NCBI RefSeq assembly: GCF_021462225.1
Contig: NC_061801.1
Coordinates: 7,870,125 to 7,934,124 of the forward strand
Reading direction: 5' to 3'
From: Girardinichthys multiradiatus
Taxonomy: Eukaryota > Chordata > Actinopteri > Cyprinodontiformes > Goodeidae
DNA length: 64,000 nucleotides
Shown here: one piece after another, positions 26,929 through 41,900 of the stretch
How the letters are laid out: every line of letters starts with the position of its first letter
Position numbering within the stretch: the stretch's first letter is position 1
Made by a program: the position numbers and the translations under genes
Notes under the pieces: model-generated
What the model was told of the DNA's origin: nothing
The model's database searches: none
Seen by the model: the letters and a program-made list of their open reading frames with translations, nothing else

Positions 26929-29900
26929 CTATGGGGAGAAATAAGGACTGTTTGAAGTCATCTGTTAAAATACTTGGTGAATTTATTAGAATGGAAACAT
27001 TACACAACTCGTTGCAAAACGACATATATCCCCGTAACTTTTTCACATTTTGTCAGGTTACCTTAGTGTTTTTAGAATTTTATATATTAGACCAACAAAA
27101 GGTTTTGAACAGTTGTAAAGTGGAACAAAAAATACACACCGTTTAAAATTCTTTTTACGAATAAAAATCTGAATTAATGTGTGCAATTGTTATCAGCCCC
27201 TTTACTCTGGTACCCCTTCATAAAATCTGGTGTAACCAATTACCATCAGAAATCTCCTAATTAGTCCACCTGTGTGTAATTTAATCTCTAGAAATCCAGC
27301 CTTTCTGTGAAGGTCTTAAAGGTTTGTTAAAGAACATTAGAGAACAAACATCATCATGCATCTCAAGGAACAAAGCAGAAAGGTCAGGGATAATGTTCCA
27401 GAGACAGCTAAAGGAGGTTAGATCATAAAACAATATCCAAAGGTTTGTCCATTCAGCAAACATAGGGAAGACAGTGCTTTGATCAGAAACAAAAGTGATG
27501 TTTTTGGTCTACATGCAAAATAGACATAACAGAAAAAGTCATCCAGGTCTAACAGTAAATTATAGCCACGCCTCCTCCTCTGCCAGCTGAACAGGACTGA
27601 GAGATGTAAGCAAACCCAGGCGGACAAGACTTGTTTAACTGGAATAAGTCATTTGGATGCTGCCATGTTTTTGTGAGGGACAGATAGTCATACTTGTAGT
27701 TCAAAAGGAGGTCCTGGAGGAGCTCGCCTTTCCTCGTTAGAGAGCGGATATTAAATAATCCAAATTGGACAAAATAAATGTTCTTCCTAAGTTTAAGAGT
27801 GGACCGGCACTTCTTAACCTCCACTCTTATTACGCTGCTGCTATTATCTGTTTCCTGAGCTACAGGTCACAATCCAGTATATCTATGGGTCATTATGTAA
27901 TGCTGCTACTGTTTTGATCGATCTTTTTTCTGTCGTTCCCTGCAAAGGGTTGGGTGGGGTTTTGTTTTTACACATTTGTGTTTTAATAAAAAACGTTTAA
28001 AGCTTCAGACGTGTAATGGCAGCTCACCAAGTGCAGCAGCACCCTGAGGGCATCCCTGGCTTTCTCTGGATACTGGAGGATCTCTGCCAGGGCCTGTCCA
28101 ACCAGCGACATGGGACTGTTCAGCTTCACATCACTGCCTATCAGCATGTAACCTGAAGGAAGACACACAGCAGGGTAACAGAGTAATACATTAAACTTGC
28201 AATGACTGCCTTCTGGTGATTTAGCAGCAACAAAATCTATTTTCGAACAGAGAAACAAAACAGTGGTCTCATCTTGTCACATTTGTGGCTGTGCATCTTA
28301 TCTGTCTCAACACAAACAGCTCATTAGATGAAAAATCCTCAACTTTTAACCCTACTGTCCACATTACCCAGAGCATTTGTTGACCACATCAGTAGGATTG
28401 CGTCACAATCACTGTGCGCTTTAGAGAAAGGGACGGCGGACGGTTTCAAATGCTCTGTAATGTGATGAGGTTGCATCTGAGCTCAATTACTCTTCTGTGA
28501 TGCTGCAATAGTGTACATAGATTTTAGAACAGCACGTGCTGCATCCAAGATTAAAGGGACACCAATGCATTTTATTAAAGAGACAAGGCAAAATCGCAAT
28601 GTTAAAGTATGGCTTAGTAAGAGGAGAGTCCAGGCACTGAACTAGACCAGCAAGACCAGGATTTCAATCCAGGTCAGCCTCAAACGGATCTTACAGCCTC
28701 CATGCATGTAGTTCCTGGTCAACTGGTTCAACTCCTAGTGCCCCCTGGTAACCCCTTACTGCCTGAATTGATGTAGAATTATACAAGTTACATAATTATA
28801 TCAAAAAATATCTACTTATAAAATAATGTAATTTTAAATTTTTTTTTTAACATAGGTGTCTGTATCTTATTTTTGATGGTGCAGTTTATGCACAGCTATT
28901 GACATTTGGATGTGTGATTGGTTAGTCACTTACAACCTTTTCCTATTTATAGGAGTCTCTAATCTTTATAATTTTACTATACATCAAGGTTTGTGACCAA
29001 GATGTTGCAAAAAAATTGTGCAAGTTCAACAATGTGTGGGAGTTTCATGTTTTGAAATGGCCAATTTTTCTCCTATGCACCTGTTTCAGTTACAGATTCT
29101 CATAGCTGTTTTTAAAAGGAATTTATGATTCTTGAAATATTGGCTATAGTTGTATAAATAAAAAATGTGGATTTTTAATGTTTTTTTGTGGTACCACATT
29201 TTTCTCATTTTATCGACAGTAAGCTCACAGGAAAGGGGTGGAGAGAGGGGGAAGTGATGCAGCAAAGGTCACCTGAGCCAGGAGTTGAACCCACGACAGG
29301 CTGTGTTGAGGACTGAAGCCTCTGAGTATGGGTCGCGCATTTGACCCCTGCGTCACCGCCACGCCCCCAACAAATGTGGATTATAGATCATTTTTTTTAA
29401 ATATACACAGCAAAAATCTTATTGGCTCATCTAAGTATTAATTTGAAAAATAAAAATGCATTCACACATGTACTTGTCTATATTTACTGATTACTCGGCT
29501 ACATAGCTGTAGTTCTGCTGATTGTTTTATCACAGCAAGCATTAATGCTGTTTAGGCTCATCATTGGCTTTTTTTTGATGTGGCATTTCCTTGTGAATTA
29601 ATGAGTTGATTGGGTTCAGGTACATTTGTTGTTGGCATAGCTCACACAGTTCCAAATATAGGGGCTCCATGGGATCAGTGAACCCTCGCAAACTAATTAA
29701 ATTGACATCAAATACTTGTACTGTAACACACTCTGCAACCACAATTAGTTAAGGGGTTAACTGCTGTCTACATACAACTGTTTCCTGGGCTTGATTTGAA
29801 AGAGTTTTATTATTTTAATTGTTGTTGGAGAGATGTGGATGTTTGATTCTTTGGGCTTTTTGCTCACCCGCCCAGTTGGAGGGGTGTGAGAAGTGCTTGC

Positions 29901-32900
29901 TGCTCTGCAGGTTCTTCATGGCCTCCGTCAGAGCCACACTGGCTTTGGTTCCATTTAGAAGGGCAGTGTAGAAAGTGTGCATGAAGAGTTTGGAAGCAGC
30001 GATCTGCACCGGCCACAGAGAGATACACACACACCGAATGCCTGCAGCCAAGAATGCTCGGGTCAAACCCACCACTCCGTCAGCCGTGATCCTGCAGTTA
30101 GACTCCGGGTACAACCTAAAGTAGCAAATAACCAGACATCAGCTGGCTGCATCAAAGCTAACACTTTTTAAATGTAACTGTGAACAGGCATACCTCAGAA
30201 CCACCAATTTGACTGTGAGGCACAGATCTAGGATATCAGCGGCAGTGAGGAGAAAGTCGTGAAGTGGCATACTGTCACACACGCTCTCCACTCCGCAAAC
30301 ACTCTCCCCGTCCTCGCTGCTTTCTTCCACTCCTCTGAGTCTCCCTGGGCTGCTGCAACTCTTAGGAAACAAACACTCGACTTCCTCCTCCTGATCCACA
30401 GCTTCCCCTAATGCTGACTTTCCACACAGAGTGTTCTCCTTTGGCCGGCTGCTCGGCATGTCTCCCAAGGTACGCTCTTGGCTGGGGGCGAGGACCAGCG
30501 CGGCGAGCTTCCAGGATATATGAGTTGCAAAGTGAACACACTCTGCCTGATTCAGTGCTGCCAAAACACGCTCCTTGGTGGCGTTAACTTCAGTCAGGGG
30601 ATGACAACCCAGCTGTTCCCCCAGAGACAGAGCTTCATCTTGGGCTGAGGGTAAGGGCCCCCACAGCCAGCGGTCCATAACACTGGGAGGCAGGTGAGGA
30701 TTCCCGACTACTGCAACCACAGAACCTCCATCTGGACAAAGCAAAGGACCGCTGGAACGAGGATGAGGCTGCAGGGAGAACACAACAAATATTATGCTAA
30801 CCCTTTTAAATTTAATAAAAAGGCAACATTAGAAGATGAATTGCCTACTTTACTTGCAGCTTGCAGGCTGGCCAAAGACGGTACAGAAATTATATTAAAC
30901 CTTTCATACAGGTACTCATTAGAGGAGCTGCCTTTAAGCAAGGCAAATGGGATCAGGTACAATTCTCCTTCTAGAACTACTACAAGCTGTGTGTTCCTGC
31001 CAACAGGTCCACTGTTGTGCATCAGGCCCTGCAGGGATTAATGCAAAGCAACAGAAACATAAAGACATCTTCAAAACTCAAAATTCAATTTAGAGATTGA
31101 TGGAAAAAGCTCTGTCCCAAACAAAAACAAATACATACCCCTTCCATTGGTGCTATGAGTAAGTCATAAAGGGCTCGTAGAGGAGGTTTGCCAATCTTAC
31201 TGGTTCGACAAAGAGGAGAAGATAATCCATCCTTCACAGGAGACACTGTAGTACTGTAAAGGCTTGTCATGCTCCGACAGCTTCTGTTAGAGGTGTAATA
31301 TACAGACTTAACAGGATTAGAAATACTCTTTCACAAAGAGTCAATATTCACGCTGATAGATCTGTGAAGTTTCACCCAGGAATTATTTCCAGGAGCCCCA
31401 TCACTTGGGTTAGATACTTAATTTCCCCTAAAAACAAAATAACATTTTCAAAGGCTCCCAAGCATGACGTAACAAATTTACACAATCACTAACAGAACAA
31501 TTAAAGAACAATTTATTACCCGGAAGTAACTTCAACAAAAATATTTTCTCAAAGAATCTAAACTAACAGAGTCCAGCTTTTATTTGCTAATGAAGAAGCT
31601 ATTAACCACACTTTTTGGTTCAATTTCACTAACCACATAAAAGGGCTGATTTCGGCCTGACATGTATAATCAAGAAATCAGTTCATTGGAACCTACCTGA
31701 CAACATGAAGAAGACAAAACGATCTAAAAAAGCAAAAAAGTACCATCTGGAAAGGGTTACAAAGTTGTTTCTAAGGACCTGGGACTCCGGCGAACAACAG
31801 TGAGAGCCATTATCAGTGGTAGACCCTTCCAAGAGTGACGGACCTACCAAAATTACTCCAACAACAAATCAACAACTCATCCAGGAGGTCTTCATGAACC
31901 CAAAACATCTAAGGCACTGTAGATTTTGCTTGCCGTAGTTAAGGCCAGTGTTCATAAGTCAACAATAAAGAAAATAAATTGTGCATAGACGGCAACAATG
32001 GGCGAGGTACAAGACCAAACCCCTGGTGACTGCAAAGAACGTCGACGACTCACATTTGCCACAAACATCTTGAAGATTCCAGATCATTGGGAAAATATTC
32101 TGCGGACTGATGAGACACGATTTGAACTTTCTGGAAAGTGTGTGCCCTGATATATCTGGCATAAAACTAGCACAGCATTCAGAAAAGATCATCATACCAA
32201 CAATTAAACTTGGTGGTGGTAGTGTGATGATCTCGGGCTGCTTCAAGAACTGCAAGACGTCCCATAATTGATGGAACCCTGAATTTTGCTCTCTAGCAGA
32301 CAATTTTAAAGGAGAGGTCCAGGTATTAGTTTGTGACCTTACAAAATACGTTTAGGTCATGAGGCAGGATGATGATTCAAAGCACACCAGCACATCCACC
32401 TCTAAATGGCTCAAACAAAAACAAAATGAAGGTCTTGGAGTGACCTAGAAAAAAAATCTGTATTTACTCAGTTAATCTTTGTATGATATATTTTTTTCAT
32501 TATGTTTTTTTTTTCCAATCAAATACTGAATACCAGAGGCTACAATGGTCCTGGAAATGGAATATAACAATTTCATTATTGACACATGTTTAAGCTTCAC
32601 CTGCTTAATCATCTGCTTTGGGAAACTCAAAGTGTCATTTTGGGATAGATGATTTTGATACATATAGAGGCAAACGTACAGACTGCAACCAAATAAATAT
32701 CCATTATATCTTTTACACTTGAAGGTGTAAAGGAGAAATGACAGTGCCCATATAAAACCTAAATGCCCCTGGAAGGCTAAATGTACTTCCTGGAGACAGT
32801 GAATATTATGAGTAACACTTTTTACTGTATGGTATGTGAGTCAATATGTTTAAAACCTGAACTCCAACCTGTTGAAGAGGTTATTTCTGGACACCATGCG

Positions 32901-35900
32901 AAGATAGCCCGTTGGGTCAGTGGCTGAAGTGAGATTGTTGTTCAGCTCCTCAAACTGTTGCTCCAGCAGATCTCCAGCTTCACTCTCCGTCTCACTGCTG
33001 GAGCAAACTCTGACAACACAAAAAAACACCAGTGGTACACTGTTAGGTGACTAATTTAGTTCTTTCAAGTTCTTCTTCATCCCATTTGAAATAATTTCGT
33101 AATATTGGAGCTCCAGCCGCAGCAGAATCCTTGCATGCGCAGCAAAATATCCAGCATTGCTTACACTGTCGCCCAGCACAGGAGCGGACCCACTCCCCAT
33201 TGACTTAACATACGGTAATTAATCTGTACAACATTTATTTGGGCTATAACAGTTTTTATTGCTCCTGGTGTGCCTGAAGTCATGATGTCCTGGGCAGGGA
33301 GTGATATCAGCAAAGCATCTGAAGAAATTTTTACAACAACCTATTTTTTGAACTAAAGGACAAACCTTTATTCAAATCTCATTGTGTTAATCTCTACCTG
33401 CTGTGATGGATGTCTACTCCCAGCGCCTCTCTAGCGTTGCAGATGTACTGATCCAAAGACAAGGGGCCTCCTCCGTGCAAACTACCGCCACCATCCTGGA
33501 ACTCAGAAGTCTCCAGCCCCGCCTCTCCCAGGTATACCTCGTTAAACTTCAAGATGCCTGTTGTAGAATTTCAGGAATGACACACAGAGGTTTGAGCACT
33601 GAGTGTTCACTTGACTTCCTGTGTTTGCATGTTGCCAAAGAGGGACATGAAATAAAACTTTATGCTGCACCCGATACAGTGGCAACAGAAGGGCTCAAAG
33701 CTTAGGACAGATTTAAGCAACATAATTAAGGAGCTTCATATTTACTCCTCAGTGTGGTTTATTCTTTTTTTGAGAAGAATTTGATCAAATGCCATATCAA
33801 TAACGTTGGCCTTTCACCTCTAACAGCTCAATCCTGCCAAAGGATGAGAAGGTGAAGATTTACAATATATAATATTTATTTAATCCATCATGTGACTTTC
33901 AATCAGTATACATTGAAGTCAAGATAATGTGATAAAAAAAACTGTTTTGTGTGGATAAGAATATGTCAACAAAGTTGCGTACCTGTGCCTGGAGATATCA
34001 ACCAGCTGTAGAGAAACCCTCCTGCCAGGGAATAGTAGAGGACCAGTGCCTTTTGACCATTAACCGTCTCTAGGATGTGCTCCACAGTGACTGGGATGTA
34101 AGGGTCAGCACTTGCTGCTTGTTTACTTCCTCTCTGGCGCTCAACCAGGAGATCAGCAAAGGCACGTGTGCGTCCTCGCTCAGCTATGGCCAGAGCCTCA
34201 TCGTGTCGCCCTGGAAGAAGGGACCAGCACATGAAGATGGATCAAACAAGAGAAGAGACCTCGAGTACACAAAGACAACCTTGTAGCAAGTACTAGCTCA
34301 TGGTTGGAGAAGAAAACAAAAAGGAGTGCAGTAAAACATTTCACCTAGGCTGACGAGGACTCTCTGGAGAGCCTGGTATGAGCTGGTTTGCAGATCAAAC
34401 AGGGAGAGCTTGTAATCCAGATTGTGTTGTGTCTCGTGACGGATGGTCTCGAATAATGCAGAAGCTCTGTACAACTGTAGCACAGCAAACAATCCTATAA
34501 TGAGACACTTGTACAACAACTACAAGTGTTCCGCTGAGGGACAAATTTCATAGTCAGAGCTTAATTCACATGCCTTTCTTTCACATTTATTATATTGTCT
34601 TTGAATTCTATATATTTCAAGCAGACGTTACTGATCTCAAATGATGATGATGTTAAACTACAGCCTGCAGTTACAGTGCTAACCACTGGATGGTGCTGCC
34701 AGCACACAGCCTGACTGTTTTTTTGCAATGACTCTCTTTAAATCTGACAACAAAGTCTTCTTAGGCTCACAAGTTATTAATTAATGCAGCTGCTGGAAAT
34801 CAGTGATAAAAATACATAATATTATAACATGAGCTATACTGTGTCACAGTTTAGTATCTGATGAGTACTTGACATTCCCTAAAGGAATAACATTCTAATT
34901 GCAAGGCAGAAAACATGCCGTAATACAAGTTTATAACATAATATTTCTTAGCATTTTGCGCATTCAAACACTAAAACATTGGCATACAGAAGCTTTACAT
35001 GTACTGCCAAACAAATCGTGTACATTTATCACAATCAATCCACAATTGGGATGGATGACACATATCTGGGGCTGTTTTTAATGAAAAAATTGGAAAATTC
35101 AGAAACAAGCTTAATTTTTAATACAACCTTTTATTTTAAAAAAGGGTTAATTTTAGATTTTAGATTAAACAATCTCATATAGAGAAAGCTTTCTTGAATA
35201 TGCCATAAAATGACATATATAGTTTGGCTTTCTGGGTCTGAAATCCACTTCTTGCCCTGGATGCACCCATATCTCTTTGGGCGGTGGTTTGAAAAGGGCT
35301 CCTCGTACACCAGAGAAATTTATCTTTGCCTGAAGAAGACAATTTGTATGTGTATTTCTGTATCCGAGGCATTGATGATGTATTCTACTTGCTGATTTTT
35401 CTGGGTAAATTTCTAGCTAATCTCTAAACACTATTTTGGTAATTTTCCCAAAGGATGGGAACGAACCCGTCGTGACAAAACTTAACAAATAGAAAAAATC
35501 GTATCTTTCTTGTACAGCTTTAAAGTGACAGTAGTGGTTGGTTAACATTGTATTCACTGAGGTGGAATTTGTTATAAAAGGATAGAGAGCCAATGGCTCA
35601 GATAACTTATGAGGGTAATTGTACCAAGGCAGAAGTTTTGGAAAGGTGTTTCTTAAGGTGATTACATCCAGGAAGAGAAGTCAAGCAAACAAACAAGACT
35701 TTTTTTTTTTAAGATATTTTTTTCGGCACTAGAGGCCTTCATTCTTGATAGTAGGTAGACAGGAAAGAGAGGGAGACATTTGGCAAAGGTCGCCCGGTCC
35801 GGGACTCGAACCCGGGACGGCTGCTTCAAGGACTATAGCCTCTATATGTGGTCGGGCTCTTAACCCCTACACCAGCTTCGTGCCACAAACAAGATATTTC

Positions 35901-38900
35901 TAACAAGTAAAAAAAGAAAATGGTTTTTTGTTTTAAGGACAAGGCTTTGTTAGTTGCAGTTTAAAAGAACATAAATTACATACATCAATACCAGAAATAG
36001 AAAAATCTTTACCCTTTGTCTACAGCCACCGTGGTCGCACATTTATATGAAACGTATAAAAAATAAGTGTAGAAGATTATTGCTTTAAGAATCCACATTT
36101 CCTGTTAGGTGAGCTGTACCATGTACCATAACTGCTGTTACTTTAGCTTCCTATCGCTGTCTCTCTCAAAAAGAACTGATCCAAAGAGAGTAGATAAATA
36201 CTTAAATTAAATCACTCCTTGGGTTTCTCTTGTCTTGAGATATTGCTTCAATATTTTTTCCGCATTATGTTCTCTCCTCATGCCTCCCTCTATTTTGTGA
36301 AATACACAAATCCCTCCTAAAGCAAAACACTCCCACAACATGAAGCTAGCACCGCCATACTTCACAGTTGGTATGGTACTCTCAGGCCTGCAGATTCCAG
36401 ATCTTCTTTTTGACATTTTGCCTGATTTCTTATGATTTTCCCATGAGGTCACACAAGGAAGCAGTGTGTTTGAAGTGTTACATTAAAATGCATCCACAGG
36501 TGTTTCTCCACTTAAATCTAAATAATTATGTAGTATTATTATATAGTTATGTGTCTTAGTTATACAGTCTATGTGTACTAACAGTGACATTATCACATTT
36601 CTACTTTCCATATCTTAACCCCTGTGATGGCTTCAGCCCCACTTTGGTAAAGTCAATTCACACACTCACCTCATACGTTTGTTTTGTTTTGAGATTAAAC
36701 ATGTGTTTTGGTTAGGTAATTCATTCATTTCCTAATTTACATCATTTGGTTCTTAGGTAGTAGTGATGTTTAGTTCTGTTTCCCCCCTATTGTGTATGAA
36801 TGGTCTGGCTAATTCACTATATAGGTTAACCTTCTGTGTCTTTGTGTTAGGTCAGTTTGGAGTTACATTGTGTATATTTTGTTTCCTTAGCTAATACAGG
36901 TCCTTCTCAAAATATTAGCATATTGTGATAAAGTTCATTATTTTCCATAATGTCATGATGAAAATTTAACATTCATATATTTTAGATTCATTGCACACTA
37001 ACTGAAATATTTCAGGTCTTTTATTGTCTTAATACGGATGATTTTGGCATACAGCTCATGAAAACCCAAAATTCCTATCTCACAAAATTAGCATATCATT
37101 AAAAGGGTCTCTAAACGAGCTATGAACCTAATCATCTGAATCAACGAGTTAACTCTAAACACCTGCAAAAGATTCCTGAGGCCTTTAAAACTCCCAGCCT
37201 GGTTCATCACTAAAAACCCCAATCATGGGTAAGACTGCCGACCTGACTGCTGTCCAGAAGGCCACTATTGACACCCTCAAGCAAGAGGGTAAGACACAGA
37301 AAGAAATTTCTGAACGAATAGGCTGTTCCCAGAGTGCTGTATCAAGGCACCTCAGTGGGAAGTCTGTGGGAAGGAAAAAGTGTGGCAGAAAACGCTGCGC
37401 AACGAGAAGAGGTGACCGGACCCTGAGGAAGATTGTGGAGAAGGGCCGATTCCAGACCTTGGGGGACCTGCGGAAGCAGTGGACTGAGTCTGGAGTAGAA
37501 ACATCCAGAGCCACCGTGCACAGGCGTGTGCAGGAAATGGGCTACAGGTGCCGCATTCCCCTGACCTGGACTACAGAGAAGCAGCACTGGACTGTTGCTC
37601 AGTGGTCCAAAGTACTTTTTTCGGATGAAAGCAAATTCTGCATGTCATTCAGAAATCAAGGTGCCAGAGTCTGGAGGAAGACTGGGGAGAAGGAAATGCC
37701 AAAATGCCAGAAGTCCAGTGTCAAGTACCCACAGTCAGTGATGGTCCGGGGTGCCGTGTCAGCTGCTGGTGTTGGTCCACTGTGTTTTATCAAGGGCAGG
37801 GTCAATGCAGCTAGCTATCAGGAGATTTTGGAGCACTTCATGCTTCCATCTGCTGAAAAGCTTTATGGAGATGAAGATTTCATTTTTCAGCATGACCTGG
37901 CACCTGCTCACAGTGCTAAAACCAATGGTAAATGGTTTACTGACCATGGTATCACTGTGCTCAATTGGCCTGCCAACTCTCCTGACCTGAACCCCATAGA
38001 GAATCTGCGGGATATTGTGAAGAGAACGTTGAGAGACTCAAGACCCAACACTCTGGATGAGCTAAAGGCCGCTATCGAAGCATCCTGGGCCTCCATAAGA
38101 CCTCAGCAGTGCCACAGGCTGATTGCCTCCATGCCACGCCGCATTGAAGCAGTCATTTCTGCAAAAGGATTCCTGACCAAGTATTGAGTGCATAACTGTA
38201 CATGATTATTTGAAGGTTGACGTTTTTTGTATTAAAAACACTTTTCTTTTATTGGTCGGATGAAATATGCTAATTTTGTGAGATAGGAATTTTGGGTTTT
38301 CATGAGCTGTATGCCAAAATCATCCGTATTAAGACAATAAAAGACCTGAAATATTTCAGTTAGTGTGCAATGAATCTAAAATATATGAATGTTAAATTTT
38401 CATCATGACATTATGGAAAATAATGAACTTTATCACAATATGCTAATATTTTGAGAAGGACCTGTAGTTTGTGAGTTCCCATTTTGAGACGAATTATATT
38501 TAGTTGATGTCTTTTATGGGCCCATAAGCTATATTTTGCAACTTTGCTATTTTTGAAGTTTGTTGGGTAAAATAAAGACCCACTTGGAATATACTTTCCT
38601 GTGTCTGCTATGCCTTTACTGCTCGGTCCCTCACAATCAAGTCATTAAATATTTTGATAAATTTCATTATTTTTTGAACATTTACACACCTGGTGTTGTG
38701 CCTCCTCCAGATTACCGCCGGCCCACAACGAAAGGCCGAGGCGATGCCGAATCTTTGCTTCATCTTCTCTTTGGCCCAACTGCTCAGCCAGCCGCAGACC
38801 TGAGAGGGAAGCACACAAAGGAGATTAGGCGCCGGCTCCAAGATGCTCATCAAAGAGTTCACCTCTCGTGACTACTGTTGCAGCACTGAAGTAAGCTCTA

Positions 38901-41900
38901 CTGATGAGCCCGTGATGCTCGGATGTGTCATTCATTTGTCTCCCACTGTTCCATTTCTCGTTTTTTGATTAGCTAATTCAAATTCAGAGTTCATGTATTC
39001 TCTCTTGTCTTCAGTTTGTCGCCAGCATGTTTGATCTTGCTGCTTGGGAGGATGCAGGCAATCGCGACAGGTTCTGTTTAGTTCTCATTAGGGTCTCAGA
39101 TTGAGCAGAATCTCATCATGTATCAAGACAACATTCACGCCTCTTTGTGTGTTCCTCCCCCTCTAGGCATGTGATCTTCTGTGCCTATGTTTTCCATGGG
39201 ACGGTTAATTGGACGCACATGTCCGGATGTTTCCTCAGCACAATCCTTTGCTGCTTGTTGAGGTAATGATCAATTAAAAGACAAAGGATCAGAGGCTGAA
39301 GAAAAAGAGGTCAGGGATGATAAAAAAATAAGGTTAACGAAGGCTGCTTAAGTGTGCATTTGGATAGAGAATGAAGCTGCACCGTTTAGGGAGGCAATTA
39401 TTATAACACATGATGATGTGTTGATGTTTGACAGAGCACTGTAGTTTGACAGGGTATTAAACCAAAAAGGATTATAAAAAATTAACAAATAAGATGCCTC
39501 TATAGTAAACAGCTGTCCTGTATTAGCCTGGACCCCTCTGATTAATACACCAAAAACCATGCATGGGTCCTTAGACTAATACACCTGACATGGTTTCTAA
39601 ATAACTTAATTAACTAACTTTACACATAGATCAAAATACACTATAAAATGATCTTTTTGTTAGTTAGAGTGGATTTTATTTAGAGGTATTAGAATCAAAG
39701 GGCTGCATACATCTACATGCAACACTTTTCAAATTTTATGTTCAAAAACATTTTTAAACCATTTAGTATTTCCTTTTACTTCATAATTATGTAGTACCTT
39801 GTGTTTGGGTCTATCTTATTGGGTCCCAATAAATTACACTGAAGTCTCTTTTTGTTATGTGACAGAATGTGAAAGGTTCAGTGGGTATGAATACTTTTGC
39901 AAGACCTGTATGTAGGTTTTAGCTAAATAAAGGGTTTTAAACAACTGACCATGCCTGCGTTTTGGGCTCCAGTATAAGGATGTGTGAATATTAGTCAAGG
40001 TGTCTCACGCATCACCTTCCTGCAGGTACATCACAGCCTGAGCGTAGTTCTGCAGGGCATGATGTGTCCTCCCCAGGCTCCCGTAGGCCAGAGTTTTTGC
40101 TATCAAATCGTTGGTCTGCGCCGCCACACTGAGGTGCTGCTCCTGAAAGACCACAGCTCGCTCGTAGTTTCCCAGAGCCTCATAGGTCAGACCCATGTTG
40201 CCGTAGGCTCGACCCTGGCTCCTCACACAGCCCGTCTGTTCGGCTATGCTTAGCGCCCTCTGGTGCCACTGCAAGAAGAGAGATTACTTCCTTATCAGTT
40301 TAATCAGTACCTCCCGCGTGAATAAAGCCTGCTGGAATCTGTGCCTGCTCAGCTATCCTAGATGTCCTCACCTGTTTCTATGCTTTGTGCTGAGCTGTCT
40401 GGATAGTAACAAAAAAAGAACAGTCAAACGGCAGAGCACAAACCTGCAGAGCAGTTTTGTTGTCTGCCATCAGCTGATAAACGCCTCCGAGGGCATCGCT
40501 TGCCTCTGCTTCCAGGGATTTATCCTGCCAGATAAAGCAGGGATTATTGCACTTACTGTCTACAATATACATTTCATAAATTATATTTTCTGCAAGGATG
40601 ACAACTCGGCAGCCTTCCACAGAGTGAACCTTACCCCTGCTGAGCGAGCAATGCTCAGCTGGTGCTCCAGACAGGAGAGAGCCTGCTCGTAGTTACCCAG
40701 CTGGCTGTGTAAGGTGCCCAGCTCCCCATAAGCCTGAGCCTTACCCCCTCCTTCACCACCAAGCTCGTGGGCTACCACCAAACGTTTCTCGAAGCACACC
40801 AGTGCCTGCTGGAGACTGCCCATGGATCTGCAGATATAGGGAAAATGGAAGAAAAAAACAAATTGTTTACATATCTCCTGCCTTTATGATGTACTCGTGC
40901 AAAAGCACTTTTAAAAGGAGGCAATGTCATCTGCTTTTTTTTTTTTTTACATCAACAGAAGTTGTATTTGGCATAAATCAGGGCCAACTATCTTCTCATT
41001 AACATCTCATTCACGCCAGAGAGCAGAAACAACAGATGGATAAAAGATTATCATTACTTGTGTTGTATTACATGGTACCAGGCCGCTGAGGGAATTTGTC
41101 TGGAAGTAATTCCCATTACCAAACACTGGTTCAGACTGAAGTATTATTTATTACTTCCCATATATCGAAATGTTTCACATGTTTAACATTTGTTTTACAA
41201 CAAACAGAATAGAAGAAATTTGAGTGCATGCTTTCAAATATGTATCTAAAAGTATGTAAGTTAAAAGAATATTGTAATTATTAGTCCCGTGAAAAAAAAA
41301 TTATTTTTATTTGCTATTTTGATGTTTCATAACAATTTTGCCTTTAACACTGGGAGTATACCAGAGCACTCAAACTCATCCAACATCTAGTTGAGTGACA
41401 GCATGCTGGGGAGGTCATTGAGTCATTTGAACCAGGTATGTTGGACAAGGGATGCATCTAAAAGTTGCAGGTAAACCCAGTTTGACACCCCTTGAGAACA
41501 GTCTCCTCTTTTTTATGAATCCGCTCTCTTGAGGCGCCTTTAAGAAGTTAAGAAGGCTGGGGTCCCGGACTTTAACTGTGCTACTGAAACACTTTTTTTC
41601 TGCTTTTCAGGCATTTTGTCAGACATTTGCCATCATTCTTGAGCCATTTCACCTTAGTTGTCAAACAGATGGCCCCATATTTAACCATAGAATATCTTGG
41701 TAAACAGACTCAATTTCTAGAAAAGGTGCCCAGGTCTTATGGCTACAAAAAATCCTTAGCCCTCCACCACTGTGGATTGATTAATTTAAGGTTTATTTGC
41801 TCTGTGTTTGGTTTTCTCCAAATGTGTTACAATATGGCCCAAAATATCCTGTAGTGTCTTTTTACCAAACAACATCTTACCAGCCCTCTGTTGAATCAAC

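Noticed and set aside
28620..28770. Possible additional tRNA-like SINE with AGGATTTCAATCC
   Set aside because: Only a box B-like string is visible. No box A, body or second copy was found.
35780..35885. Possible tRNA gene on the minus strand (box B GGTTCGAGTCC)
   Set aside because: The same unit occurs four times with a shared SINE body and A-rich tail, so it is a retroposon.
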